DNA of 64,000 nt from Chloroflexota bacterium (GTDB lineage Bacteria; Chloroflexota; Dormibacteria; Dormibacterales; Dormibacteraceae), in NCBI GenBank assembly GCA_005880795.1, contig VBGP01000012.1, forward strand, positions 1 to 64,000. Reading direction: 5' to 3'. Position numbers and translations under genes: made by a program. The notes under the pieces are model-generated. The model was not told where the DNA came from, did not search any database, and saw only the letters and a program-made list of their open reading frames with translations. Within the stretch, counting starts at the first letter, position 1. The number at the start of each line of letters is the position of its first letter. Shown piece after piece: positions 38,808 to 48,011 of the stretch.

Positions 38808-39644
38808 TCAAGGCGTGACCATGGTCCCGATCCCGGCTTCGGTGAAGAGTTCGAGCAGCAGCGCGTGCTTGGTCCGTCCGTCCACGATGTGCGCGAACGG
38901 CACTCCATCGAGCGCCCGCAGGCACGCCTCGAGCTTGGGGATCATGCCGCCTGTCACCTCACCCTTCTCGATGCGCTGGCGCGCGTCATCCTTGGAAAGC
39001 ACGGCGACCACGTTCCCGTCCACGCCCTGGACTCCCGCCACGTCAGTGAGGAGGATCACCTTCGCCGCCTTGAGCGCGACCGCGATCTCCGCCGCCACCG
39101 TGTCGGCGTTGATGTTGTAGGCGTGGCCGTCGTAACCGAGGCCGATCGAGGCGATGACCGGGATGTACCCCCGCGCCAGCAAGGCGGTGATCGGCTCCTT
39201 GTTCACCTGCGTGACGCGGCCCACGAAGCCCATCGACTCATCGAGCGGCTCGGCGATGATCGTCGGCCCGTCCTCGCCGCTCATCCCGACCGCCTGTCCA
39301 CCGAGGCGGTGGATCGCGGCGACCAGGTCGGGGCTGACCTTGCCGGTCAGCACCATCTTCACGACCTCCATCGTGTTTTCGTCGGTGATCCGCAGCCCGT
39401 TCTTGAACTCGGCCTTCAGCCCGAGCCGTTCGCTCATCGCGGTGATCTCAGGACCCCCGCCGTGGATGAGCACCGGCTGCATGCCCACATAGCGCAGCAG
39501 CACCACGTCGAGCAGCGTCTCGTCGCGGGCGTGCTCGATCGCGTTGCCCCCGACCTTGATCACGACGATCTGTCCGTGGAATCGCTTGATATAAGGCAGC
39601 GCCTCGACGAGGACTTTCGCGCGCTCCTCGACTGTCAGCGTCAT
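38808..39644 (-). CDS. argB: acetylglutamate kinase
   Basis: IVVIKVGGNAIEHARDETLLDVVLLRYVGMQPVLIHGGGPEITAMSERLGLKAEFKNGLRITDENTMEVV. Confidence 0.97.
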   Translation of the reverse strand: MTLTVEERAKVLVEALPYIKRFHGQIVVIKVGGNAIEHARDETLLDVVLLRYVGMQPVLIHGGGPEITAMSERLGLKAEFKNGLRITDENTMEVVKMVLTGKVSPDLVAAIHRLGGQAVGMSGEDGPTIIAEPLDESMGFVGRVTQVNKEPITALLARGYIPVIASIGLGYDGHAYNINADTVAAEIAVALKAAKVILLTDVAGVQGVDGNVVAVLSKDDARQRIEKGEVTGGMIPKLEACLRALDGVPFAHIVDGRTKHALLLELFTEAGIGTMVTP

Positions 39645-40852
39645 GTGGTGTAGTCGGCGTTGATTCGCACGTATTCCTCCGATAGGTCACATCCCCACGC
39701 CTCAGCGCTGCCTTCGCCGAGTCCAAGCGTGGCCACGATCTCAATTTCCGGCTGCTCGAAGGCCCGCCGTACGGCCGTCAGGTCGACGTTCACTCCAGAA
39801 CCGCGCTCGAACACGACCAGGCCTCCGATCGTCAGGTGCAGCCTGTCGAGCGCAAGCTCGGCGCCACTGTATCCGAGAGCACACACGATCCGGCCCCAGT
39901 TCGGATCGCCGCCGTGCACGGCCGTCTTGACCAGGCTCGACGACGCTACGGCGCGGGCTGCGGTCCTGGCCTCGCCGTCCGAAGTCGCTCCCACGACTTT
40001 CACCGTGATCAGCCTCGTCGCGCCTTCGCCGTCCCGCGCGATGGCGCGCGAAAGCTCCCGGGCGACCTGCTCCATCGCGGCCTTGAGCTCTTCGGCCTCC
40101 GCGCTCCCGGCCTGGATGGGGTCGTTGCCGGCAGCTCCGTTTGCGAGCACCAGGAAGCTGTCGTTGGTCGAGCTGTCTCCGTCGACCGTGACCTGGTTGA
40201 AGCTGCGATCCGCGATGGATCTGACGAGCTTTGACATCAAGCCGGGCTCGACCGCGGCGTCGGTCGTGATGTAGGCGAGCATGGTCGCCATGTTGGGGTG
40301 GATCATGCCGGACCCCTTGCACATTCCCCCCACCCGAACGGTGGCGCCGGCGACGTCGAGGTCGACCTGCGCGGTCTTGGGGACGGTGTCGGTGGTCATG
40401 ATCGCGCGCGCGGCGGCCACGCCTTGCTCGGCGCTCAGACTCCCGCACGCCTGCGCGATGCCTGACCTGATCGCGTCCATCGGCAGGTAGCGCCCGATCA
40501 CGCCGGTCGAGCTGACCAGGACCTGGTCCGGGTCGAGGTCGAGCCGGTCGGCCGAAAGCTTCGCCATGAGCAGCGCATCTTTGAACCCCTGTGCTCCGGT
40601 GCACGCGTTCGCGTTGCCGGAATTGATGGTCAAGGCCTGCACCCGGTTGCGCTGCAGGTGAAGCTGGTCGATCACAACAGATGCCGACTTCACCTTGTTG
40701 GTCGTGAACACGCCGCCTGTATCGCACGCGTATGCGGAGTGGATCACACAGAGATCGTCCTTCTGGCCGCTCGGCATGGCCGATGCGCCGGCGGTGAAGG
40801 CCTTGATCCCGCACGCCGCCGTCCCGGCCCGAAACCCTCGGGCGTAGGTCAC
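39641..40852 (-). CDS. argJ: bifunctional ornithine acetyltransferase/N-acetylglutamate synthase
   Basis: VTYARGFRAGTAACGIK, DTGGVFTTNKVKSASVV, ATMLAYITTDAAVEP, TVDGDSSTNDSFLVLANGAAGN. GTG start overlapping the argC stop. Confidence 0.95.
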   Translation of the reverse strand: MTYARGFRAGTAACGIKAFTAGASAMPSGQKDDLCVIHSAYACDTGGVFTTNKVKSASVVIDQLHLQRNRVQALTINSGNANACTGAQGFKDALLMAKLSADRLDLDPDQVLVSSTGVIGRYLPMDAIRSGIAQACGSLSAEQGVAAARAIMTTDTVPKTAQVDLDVAGATVRVGGMCKGSGMIHPNMATMLAYITTDAAVEPGLMSKLVRSIADRSFNQVTVDGDSSTNDSFLVLANGAAGNDPIQAGSAEAEELKAAMEQVARELSRAIARDGEGATRLITVKVVGATSDGEARTAARAVASSSLVKTAVHGGDPNWGRIVCALGYSGAELALDRLHLTIGGLVVFERGSGVNVDLTAVRRAFEQPEIEIVATLGLGEGSAEAWGCDLSEEYVRINADYTT

Positions 40853-41910
40853 GGCCACTGCACCGGGCCTTCGAGCGCCGTCTTCCGTTCGAAGCCGAAC
40901 GCGATGTTGAAGCACTCGACCCCCTGCCCCGAGGCGCCTTTGACCAGGTTGTCGAGAGCTGCCGTGACCACCGCCTTGCGGCCCTGCACGGCTACGTTGA
41001 CCAGGCAGAGGTTCGAATGTGTGGCGAGCTTGGTCGCCGGCGTGTGGTCGATCACTCTCGTGAAGGGCTGGCCGGCGTAGAACTCGCGGTACGCGTCCTG
41101 GAGCTCCGCCGGCGACCCCTTGAGGTCGAAGTAACAGGTGGCGAGGATGCCGCGAGTCATGGGAACGAGATGCGGCACAAACGTGATGGAAAGGTCGTGG
41201 CTCCCCACCCGGCGCTTCGCGCCGACCTCCCCGGCAAGCGGGGAGGTGAAGCCAAGCGCGGAGAGTTCCTGCACGATTTCCGGAAGGTGGCGGTGGCCGT
41301 CGATCGCGTACGCGCTCAGCGATTCGTTCACCTCGCTGAAGTGGACGCCGATCCCGGGCGAGCGCCCGGAGCCGCTGACGCCGGACTTGGCGTCGACCAC
41401 GATGTCCGAGCCGACGAGCCCCGCCGAAACGGCCGGCGCGAGGGCGAGGATGGCGGCGGTCGAGTAGCAACCGGGGACGGCGACCAGCTCAGCGCCTTTG
41501 AGCTCGGCCTCGTGCAGCTCAGGCAAGCCGAGGACCGCCTTTGCTAGAAGATTGGCGGCGGGGTGCGGCTGGCGATACCACCTCGGGTACAGCGACGCGT
41601 CGTGCAGCCGGAAATCGGCGCTCATGTCGATGACTCGTACGCCCGCCTCGAGCCATCCCTCCACCCTGGCCGCGCCGACGTTGTGCGGGAGGCAGCTGAA
41701 GATGACATCGACGCCGTCGATCGAAGGTTCGGGCGAGAATTCGCCCTTCAGCTCGAGGAGCGGAAAGACCTCCGCGTAGGGCTTACCCGCATACGAGCGT
41801 GACGTGAGCTGCGTGAGCTCGACGTCCGGGTGGCGCGCCAGAAGATGCACAGCAGTCATCCCGGCGTAGCCGTTGGCGCCCGCCACGGCCGCGCGAACCT
41901 TGTTTTCCAA
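40849..41910 (-). CDS. argC: N-acetyl-gamma-glutamyl-phosphate reductase, containing an in-frame repeat-derived insertion
   Basis: AAVAGANGYAGMTAVHLLARHPDVELTQLTSRSYAGK, AVPGCYSTAAILALAP, HRHLPEIVQELSALG[FTSPLAGEVGAKRRVGSH]DLSITFVPHLVPMTRGILATCY. TTG start. Confidence 0.95.
   Translation of the reverse strand: MENKVRAAVAGANGYAGMTAVHLLARHPDVELTQLTSRSYAGKPYAEVFPLLELKGEFSPEPSIDGVDVIFSCLPHNVGAARVEGWLEAGVRVIDMSADFRLHDASLYPRWYRQPHPAANLLAKAVLGLPELHEAELKGAELVAVPGCYSTAAILALAPAVSAGLVGSDIVVDAKSGVSGSGRSPGIGVHFSEVNESLSAYAIDGHRHLPEIVQELSALGFTSPLAGEVGAKRRVGSHDLSITFVPHLVPMTRGILATCYFDLKGSPAELQDAYREFYAGQPFTRVIDHTPATKLATHSNLCLVNVAVQGRKAVVTAALDNLVKGASGQGVECFNIAFGFERKTALEGPVQWP
41201..41250. repeat. double-hairpin repeat (TSPLAGEV-encoding family), copy 2, inside argC
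   Basis: Reverse complement TTCACCTCCCCGCTTGCCGGGGAGGTCGGCGCGAAGCGCCGGGTGGGGAG, matching 14963-15014 except one substitution and a 2-nt length difference. Confidence 0.85.
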
Positions 41911-41940
41911 GAGCGCATGAGTATACAGGAAACTGCATAA

Positions 41941-42465
41941 CTATTCCCCGGCGTGGTGGGTCCAGTAGTAGAGATCGCGGAGGTAGCCGATTATTCCGCC
42001 GTGCAAAGCGTCGTGGTCGGTCATCGCCCAGAAGATCCGCCAAGCCGGCCAGATCTCTCCCCAGTTGGTCTTGCGCGGTCCGTCCAATTGCGACTCCGAC
42101 GTGCCCTGGAGATCGAGTCGAAGCAGTCTGTGGCCCTCATCCAACAGGTCGAGGCCGCCCGCCGCTGTGTGTGGGACGTCTAGTTCGGGAAATGTGAGGC
42201 GAGCAGCGCCATATGCCCACTCGTGGTACATGACCTTGCACATCCCAAGGTGGACGAGCTGCCAGCCGACTGTAGTCGTCGGGGCCGGACTAGGATCTGG
42301 AATGGCGTAGTGGTATGTCCAGTGGCCGGGCTTATCTTCATGAATGGTCCAGGTCTCGGGGACCGGCTGCCAGAAGAACTCCTCATCAGTAAGCCGGTCC
42401 AAGCGTGCCCGCAACCTGGCATAGGCCTCGTCCATCGTCGTCATGAGGAGTTCCCCCCTCGACAT
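41941..42465 (-). CDS. DinB-like family protein
   Basis: FWQPVPETWTIHEDKPGHWTYHYAIPDPSPAPTTTVGWQLVHLGMCKVMYHEWAYG ... AMTDHDALHGGIIGYLRDLYYW. Confidence 0.75.
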   Translation of the reverse strand: MSRGELLMTTMDEAYARLRARLDRLTDEEFFWQPVPETWTIHEDKPGHWTYHYAIPDPSPAPTTTVGWQLVHLGMCKVMYHEWAYGAARLTFPELDVPHTAAGGLDLLDEGHRLLRLDLQGTSESQLDGPRKTNWGEIWPAWRIFWAMTDHDALHGGIIGYLRDLYYWTHHAGE

Positions 42466-42554
42466 GGGACAATTCTGCGCCCGCGTGACCCGAGGGCAAT
42501 GCTCGCGGGCGCGTGCACGCAGCGCACGACACTAACGTACCTCTGCGACGCCGA

Positions 42555-42857
42555 TCAGTCCGCCTCGTTGAAAAAGCACGACTCGGCGCCGGTGTGGCAC
42601 GCCGGCCCTGCCGGATTGACCCGGAGCAGCACGGTGTCTGCGTCGCAGTCGAGACGTACCTCCACGACCTCCATCGTGTTGCCTGAGGTGGCTCCTTTCT
42701 CCCACAGGCCTCGCTCGCGCGAGCGAAACCAGGCTCGTCTCGTCTCGCGCGTCTTCTGCCACGCCTCTTCATCCATGTAGGCCAGCATCAGGACCTTGCC
42801 GGTCTCTGCGTTCTGCACCACCGCGGGGACGAGGCCTTTCGAAAAGTCTGGACTCAC
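42555..42857 (-). CDS. hisI: phosphoribosyl-AMP cyclohydrolase (HisI only, no HisE domain)
   Basis: [75 protein letters not shown]. Confidence 0.97.
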   Translation of the reverse strand: MSPDFSKGLVPAVVQNAETGKVLMLAYMDEEAWQKTRETRRAWFRSRERGLWEKGATSGNTMEVVEVRLDCDADTVLLRVNPAGPACHTGAESCFFNEAD

Positions 42858-43615
42858 TCCCTTACCTCCAGGCCCATGGCCACCAGCTCTTGCTTGACGG
42901 CCGGAATCGTCAGCTCGCCGAAATGAAACACCGACGCCGCCAGGGCCGCGTCGGCGCCGCCCTCGGTCAGCGCCTCGTACATGTGCCGCGCCGAGCCGGC
43001 TCCGCCCGACGCGATCACTGGAAGACGGACCGCGCCGCGCACCGCACGCAACAGCTCGATGTCGTAGCCCTCATGCGTCCCGTCGAAGTCCATCGACGTG
43101 AGCAGGATCTCCCCCGCTCCCAGGTGCTCGCCGAGCGACGCCCACTCCACCGCGTCGCGGCCGGTCGCGTGCCGGCCCCCGTGGCTGAACACCTCCCAGC
43201 CCGGCTCGTCGGTGCGTTTGCGCGCATCGATCGCAAGCACCACGCATTGGGTTCCAAAGACCTCGGCGCATCGCGTGACCAGCGAAGGGTCACCCAGCGC
43301 GGCCGTGTTGACCGACACCTTGTCCGCCCCGTGCGTCAGCAGCTCCGCCATGTCGTCCACGCTGCGCACGCCGCCACCCACGGCGAGCGGGATGAACACC
43401 TGGTTCGCCGTCCGCTCCACAGCGTCGAGCAGGATCTTCCGCGCATCCGATGATGCCGTGATGTCGAGGAACACGATCTCGTCAGCGCCCTCGCGGTCGT
43501 AGGCTGCGGCGAGCTCCGCCGGGTCGCCTGCGTCCCTCAGGTCCTGGAAGCGCACACCCTTCACGACGCGCCCTTCGGTGACGTCGAGGCACGGGATCAC
43601 CCGTTTGGCCGGCAT
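42854..43615 (-). CDS. hisF: imidazole glycerol phosphate synthase cyclase subunit
   Basis: [53 protein letters not shown]. Confidence 0.97.
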   Translation of the reverse strand: MPAKRVIPCLDVTEGRVVKGVRFQDLRDAGDPAELAAAYDREGADEIVFLDITASSDARKILLDAVERTANQVFIPLAVGGGVRSVDDMAELLTHGADKVSVNTAALGDPSLVTRCAEVFGTQCVVLAIDARKRTDEPGWEVFSHGGRHATGRDAVEWASLGEHLGAGEILLTSMDFDGTHEGYDIELLRAVRGAVRLPVIASGGAGSARHMYEALTEGGADAALAASVFHFGELTIPAVKQELVAMGLEVRE

Positions 43616-44208
43616 CACGCGCACAGGGCCACGAAGTTGGCGTAGACACGCAGGCCATCGGCGCCGCTCTTCTCAGGATGGAACTGCGTTCCCATCACGC
43701 TGCCCTTCGATGCGGCCGCGGCGGGCGAGTGGTCGGTGCAGCCGATCCCCTCGGAGGTGGCCTCAGGGGTGAACGAGTGCACGAAGTAGAAGTAGGAGAG
43801 ATCGTCGATCCCGTCCCACAACTTCGATGGCCCAGTCTGCGTGGTGCGGCACCACCCGATCACAGGGAGACGCTCGCTGCCGGTCACCCCGACCACGCGC
43901 CCGGGCAGCAGTCCAAGCCCTTCGTGCCGGCCGTGCTCCGACGACTCTTCGAACAGAAGCTGGTATCCGAGGCAGACGCCCAGCACCGGCTTGCCCCGTC
44001 GTGCCAGCTCCACCACGTGGCGACCGAGCCCACGTTTCGAGAGCTTGGCCAGCGCGGGGGCGAATGCGCCGACGCCCGGCAGCACGATGCCGTCCGCCAG
44101 TGTCAGCTCATCTGCATCGGCCGTGAGGCGAGCCTCCGCGCCGACCTGCACCAGCGCGCGCTCGACCGATCGGATGTTGCCCACGCCGTAATCGACGATG
44201 GCGATCAT
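43615..44208 (-). CDS. hisH: imidazole glycerol phosphate synthase amidotransferase subunit
   Basis: [61 protein letters not shown]. Confidence 0.97.
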   Translation of the reverse strand: MIAIVDYGVGNIRSVERALVQVGAEARLTADADELTLADGIVLPGVGAFAPALAKLSKRGLGRHVVELARRGKPVLGVCLGYQLLFEESSEHGRHEGLGLLPGRVVGVTGSERLPVIGWCRTTQTGPSKLWDGIDDLSYFYFVHSFTPEATSEGIGCTDHSPAAAASKGSVMGTQFHPEKSGADGLRVYANFVALCA

Positions 44209-44792
44209 CCGAGCAGTCCCTTCGATGAGGGCACTCCGGGACCGCCGCCTGGAGCGACGGCCTCGCGCAAGGCCAGGCCCAGAGCCTTGAACGTGGCTTC
44301 CGCGACGTGGTGGCGGTTACGGCCGCGGATCAGGTCGACGTGGATGGTGGCGCCGAGGTGAATCGACAGCGCGCGCCAGAACTCCTCCAGCACCTCCGAC
44401 TCGAGCGTGCCGATGCGTCCCCGCAGCTCCACGTTGTAGGAGAGGTACGGCCTCCGGCCCAGGTCGACCACCACGCGCGCGAGGGACTCGTCGAGCGGCG
44501 CGTAGGCGGAACCGTAACGCGCGATGCCGGCGCGGTCGCCCAGCGCCTGCGATAGCGCCTGGCCCAGCACGATCCCGGTGTCCTCGACGAGGTGATGCGG
44601 ATCGACGTGCAGGTCGCCGGCTCCGTGCAGCACCAGGTCGAAGCCCGCATACCGCGCGACCTGCTCCAGCATGTGGTCCAGAAAAGCGAGTCCGGTCGAG
44701 ACGTTGATCCGTCCGCGGCCGGCGAGCTTGATGGTGGCGGAGAGCTGCGTCTCCTTGCTCTTCCGCGTGACCCCGGCCTTCTTCTTACTCAA
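44205..44792 (-). CDS. hisB: imidazoleglycerol-phosphate dehydratase
   Basis: STGLAFLDHMLEQVARYAGFDLVLHGAGDLHVDPHHLVEDTGIVLGQAL; TTG start overlapping hisD. Confidence 0.95.
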   Translation of the reverse strand: MSKKKAGVTRKSKETQLSATIKLAGRGRINVSTGLAFLDHMLEQVARYAGFDLVLHGAGDLHVDPHHLVEDTGIVLGQALSQALGDRAGIARYGSAYAPLDESLARVVVDLGRRPYLSYNVELRGRIGTLESEVLEEFWRALSIHLGATIHVDLIRGRNRHHVAEATFKALGLALREAVAPGGGPGVPSSKGLLG

Positions 44793-46056
44793 GCCGCACC
44801 TCGATTGCGTGGGCGTGTGCGCCAAGCCCTTCCATCTCCGCGAGCCGGACGCTTGCTTCGCGCAGAGTCTCCAGGTCGCCTCGGTTCAGGCTCAAGACGC
44901 TGGTGCGCTTGAGAAACGTGTACACACCAAGTGGGGACGCGAAGCGCGCCGCGCCTGAGGTGGGCAGCGTGTGGTTCGGACCAGCAGCGTAATCCCCGAG
45001 CGGCACAGTGGCGTACGCACCGACGAAGACCGCGCCCGCATTGCGCACCTGCGCGGCCAGCCGTTCCGCATCGGCGGCGACGATCAGCAGGTGCTCCGGC
45101 GCGAAGTCGTTGGCCAGGCTGAGCGCCTGGTCCATGTCATCGGCGACGATGACGCAGCAGGTGGCCTGGCGGATGATTGCCGCCCGCTCCAGCCCAAGCA
45201 ACAGGCTCTCCAGCTCCTCATCGACGCGGTCGGCGAGCTGGGGCGAATCCGTGATGAGGACGCCCCAGGCGAGTGGGTCGTGCTCGAGCTGCGCCGCGAG
45301 GTCCGCGGCGACGAAGTCGGGTCGCGCACCTGCATCGGCCACCACGACGACTTCGGTCGGTCCGGCGATCCCGTCGACGCCGACCGACCCGAACACCTCT
45401 TTCTTGGCGAGCGTGACATAGATGTTGCCCGGGCCGGCGACTACATCCACGCGAGGGATGCTCGCCGTCCCATAGGCGAGCGCGGCGATTGCCTGTGCGC
45501 CGCCTACCCTGTAGACCGCATCGACGCCCGCCAGGTGCGCCGCCGCGAGGATGGCCGAAGGAACGCTTCCGTCTGAGCGTGGAGGGGTCGCCAGCACGAC
45601 CTCCTCGACCTTCGCCACGCGCGCCGGGATGACGGTCATGAGGACGGTCGAGGGATACGCGGCCCGCCCGCCAGGCGCATAGACGCCCGCCCGCCGCACC
45701 GGTCGCGTAAGCAGCTTCAGGCCCGGCGATCCGACCGCCGCCGCCTGGACCTGGCGCTCATGAAACTCGCGGATGCGCCGCGCGGCGAACTCGAGCGCAG
45801 AACGATCCGCAGGTGCCAGCCGATCAAGCGCGGCCTTCAGCTCCGGTTTGGGCACCTCGAACGACTCGGCCGCCCCAGGCGCCCACCCATCGAATCGCTT
45901 GCCCAGATCGCGGAGCGCCTGGTCCCCCTCGGTCATCACGCGCGCGCAGATCTCCGCAACCGTCGCGCGCTCCTCGACGAACCTCGACAGATCCATCCGG
46001 CGCCGCGAAAGCGGTGAGTCGAGCCACGAGGCGGCGTCGAATCGCTTAACGGTCAC
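44785..46056 (-). CDS. hisD: histidinol dehydrogenase
   Basis: RRAGVYAPGGRAAYPSTVLMTVIPARVAKVEEVVLATPP, VDGIAGPTEVVVVADAGARPDFVAADLAAQLEHDP. Confidence 0.97.
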   Translation of the reverse strand: MTVKRFDAASWLDSPLSRRRMDLSRFVEERATVAEICARVMTEGDQALRDLGKRFDGWAPGAAESFEVPKPELKAALDRLAPADRSALEFAARRIREFHERQVQAAAVGSPGLKLLTRPVRRAGVYAPGGRAAYPSTVLMTVIPARVAKVEEVVLATPPRSDGSVPSAILAAAHLAGVDAVYRVGGAQAIAALAYGTASIPRVDVVAGPGNIYVTLAKKEVFGSVGVDGIAGPTEVVVVADAGARPDFVAADLAAQLEHDPLAWGVLITDSPQLADRVDEELESLLLGLERAAIIRQATCCVIVADDMDQALSLANDFAPEHLLIVAADAERLAAQVRNAGAVFVGAYATVPLGDYAAGPNHTLPTSGAARFASPLGVYTFLKRTSVLSLNRGDLETLREASVRLAEMEGLGAHAHAIEVRLE

Positions 46057-46696
46057 CGCCGGATGCCTCCCTGAGCTTCGACACTACCGACTGCACCGCG
46101 GCGCTTCGCGTCTTGAGGCTCGCCTGGTTGGCGATCAGCCTTGCGGTCGAGGTGCCGAGGACCGCTGTGATGCGCAGACGGTTCTCCTTGAGCGTCCGGC
46201 CGGTCGCGGTCAGGTCGACTATCCCGTCGACCAGGCCGACCTGCGGCGCCAGCTCGACCGAACCGTGCAGGCGCACGACCTCGACCGCCTGCCCGTGCGC
46301 CTCGAACCAGGAAGTCGCGGTGCGCGGGTACTTGGTCGCGACGCGGATCATCGGCGGCCAGGTGTCCGGCCCGTTGAGCCTCGAGGCGTCGGGCACCGCG
46401 AGCACTAGCCTGCAGCCTCCGAAACGCAGGTCGACCAGCTCGTAATGCGAGCCTGGCGATTCCCAGAGGATGTCCTTGCCGACGATGCCGAGGTCAGCCG
46501 CGCCGTGATCCACGTAAGCGGGCACGTCGCTCGGGCGGACCATGATGACCCTCACCACGTCCCGGTCGATGAGCAGCTGACGGCCCAGCTCGTCGGCCGT
46601 CAGCCGAGCCAGCCCGGACTCTGCCAGCACGCCGAGCGCGCCGCTCAGCAGGGCGCCCGTGGGAACGGCGATCGACAGCTTGTCTTCCTGGGTCAT
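46046..46696 (-). CDS. hisG: ATP phosphoribosyltransferase (short form)
   Basis: LSIAVPTGALLSGALGVLAESG, VRVIMVRPSDVPAYVDHGAADLGIVGKDIL. Confidence 0.95.
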   Translation of the reverse strand: MTQEDKLSIAVPTGALLSGALGVLAESGLARLTADELGRQLLIDRDVVRVIMVRPSDVPAYVDHGAADLGIVGKDILWESPGSHYELVDLRFGGCRLVLAVPDASRLNGPDTWPPMIRVATKYPRTATSWFEAHGQAVEVVRLHGSVELAPQVGLVDGIVDLTATGRTLKENRLRITAVLGTSTARLIANQASLKTRSAAVQSVVSKLREASGGDR

Positions 46697-47961
46697 GTGA
46701 CGCCGCCGGCGAGCCGTCCGGCCACCTGCTCCGGGGGTAGGGACCTGGTGCGCTGCCCATCTGAAGACCACGAGACCGTGGCCTCGCTGCGGCAGTGAAC
46801 CAGGTTTGCGGCACCGATCGCGCGCCACCACGCTTTGGCTTCGGCCTGGCTGCGCGCCTGGGTGTCGACGACCGCCCGCATGCCGAACAGCCGCAGCGTC
46901 GACCCGAGCCTCAGCGCGGTGCTCAGCCCGGACTCGTTCCAGGCGAGCGCCGCGTCGATCCGCGGCAGCGCTGGCGGCCGTTGGGACCGGGTGAGCATCT
47001 CGGACACCAGGTCGAGCTGGATCATGAAACCGGTCGCCGGCGCCGGCCGGCCGAATCGCGCGAGCAAAGCGTCGTAACGCCCGCCCTGGGCGATGGGCCG
47101 TCCGAAATCGGGCCCGTATCCCTCGAAGATGACGCCTGTGTAGTAGTCGAAGTCGCGGATCGCGCCGAGGTCGAGCACCACGACGTCGCCGATGCCGTGC
47201 GCGACCAGGAGCTCGCGCACGCGCGCCAGCTCTGCCAGTGCAGCCTCCGAGCGGCGGTTGCGCACCAGCCCGCGGGCCGCCTCGAGGATCTCCGGTCCGC
47301 CGCGTAGGGCCGGAAAACGGAGCAGCAGCTCGTGCTCAGCCGATTTCAACGGCGTCCCTTCGAGCAACGACTCGAGTGCGACGAAGTCCCGCGCCACGAG
47401 TGCATGGCGTACGGCGGCCTTGACCTCGTCGGGCAGCTTGACGGCGTCCATGATCCCGTGGAAGAACTCGGCGTGGCCGACGTCGATCTGATAGCGACGG
47501 ATGCCGGTCGCCTCCATGCATCGCGCGGCAAGCGCGATCACCTCGGCATCCGCAACCGGGCCCGAGGCACCGATCAGCTCCGCCCCCACCTGGTAGGTCT
47601 CGCGACGCTGCTGGAAACGGCCCTCGTCCGTGGACAGGACCGGTCCCGAGTAGCAAAGCCGCAGAGGAAGGGCGGCAGATCGAAGCTTGCCCGCGACAAG
47701 TCGCGCCACCGGGACGGTCCTTTCGCCGACCAGCGCCACGACATCACCTCGCGCGTCGGTGAACTTGAAGAGCCTGCGCCGCTGCTCCAGCCCAAGCCCG
47801 GTGTCCAGCACGTCCATGTTCTCGACCAGCGGCGTGATGACGTGGCGGTAGCCCCAGCGCCGCATCTCGGCCAGCAGCGATTCCTGCGCCTCGCGGAGGA
47901 TCTCCGCCTCCAGAGGGAGCAGGTCGCGAAATCCGGGGACACCGCCCAGCTGCGGTGTCAT
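46693..47961 (-). CDS. hisZ: ATP phosphoribosyltransferase regulatory subunit
   Basis: Class II HisRS-like GVPGFRDLLPLEAEILREAQESLLAEMRRWGYRHVITPLVENMDVL; adjacent to short-form hisG. Confidence 0.93.
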   Translation of the reverse strand: MTPQLGGVPGFRDLLPLEAEILREAQESLLAEMRRWGYRHVITPLVENMDVLDTGLGLEQRRRLFKFTDARGDVVALVGERTVPVARLVAGKLRSAALPLRLCYSGPVLSTDEGRFQQRRETYQVGAELIGASGPVADAEVIALAARCMEATGIRRYQIDVGHAEFFHGIMDAVKLPDEVKAAVRHALVARDFVALESLLEGTPLKSAEHELLLRFPALRGGPEILEAARGLVRNRRSEAALAELARVRELLVAHGIGDVVVLDLGAIRDFDYYTGVIFEGYGPDFGRPIAQGGRYDALLARFGRPAPATGFMIQLDLVSEMLTRSQRPPALPRIDAALAWNESGLSTALRLGSTLRLFGMRAVVDTQARSQAEAKAWWRAIGAANLVHCRSEATVSWSSDGQRTRSLPPEQVAGRLAGGVT

Positions 47962-48011
47962 AGGCGGGCTAGCGGAGGTGAAGAAACCTCCGGGCCGCGG
48001 CCTCGGGAATG

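Noticed and set aside
40853-41470. N-terminal extension of argJ and a second reading of argC
   Set aside because: Antipattern residues typical of frame-shadow; the conserved argJ start is GTG at 40852 overlapping the argC stop.
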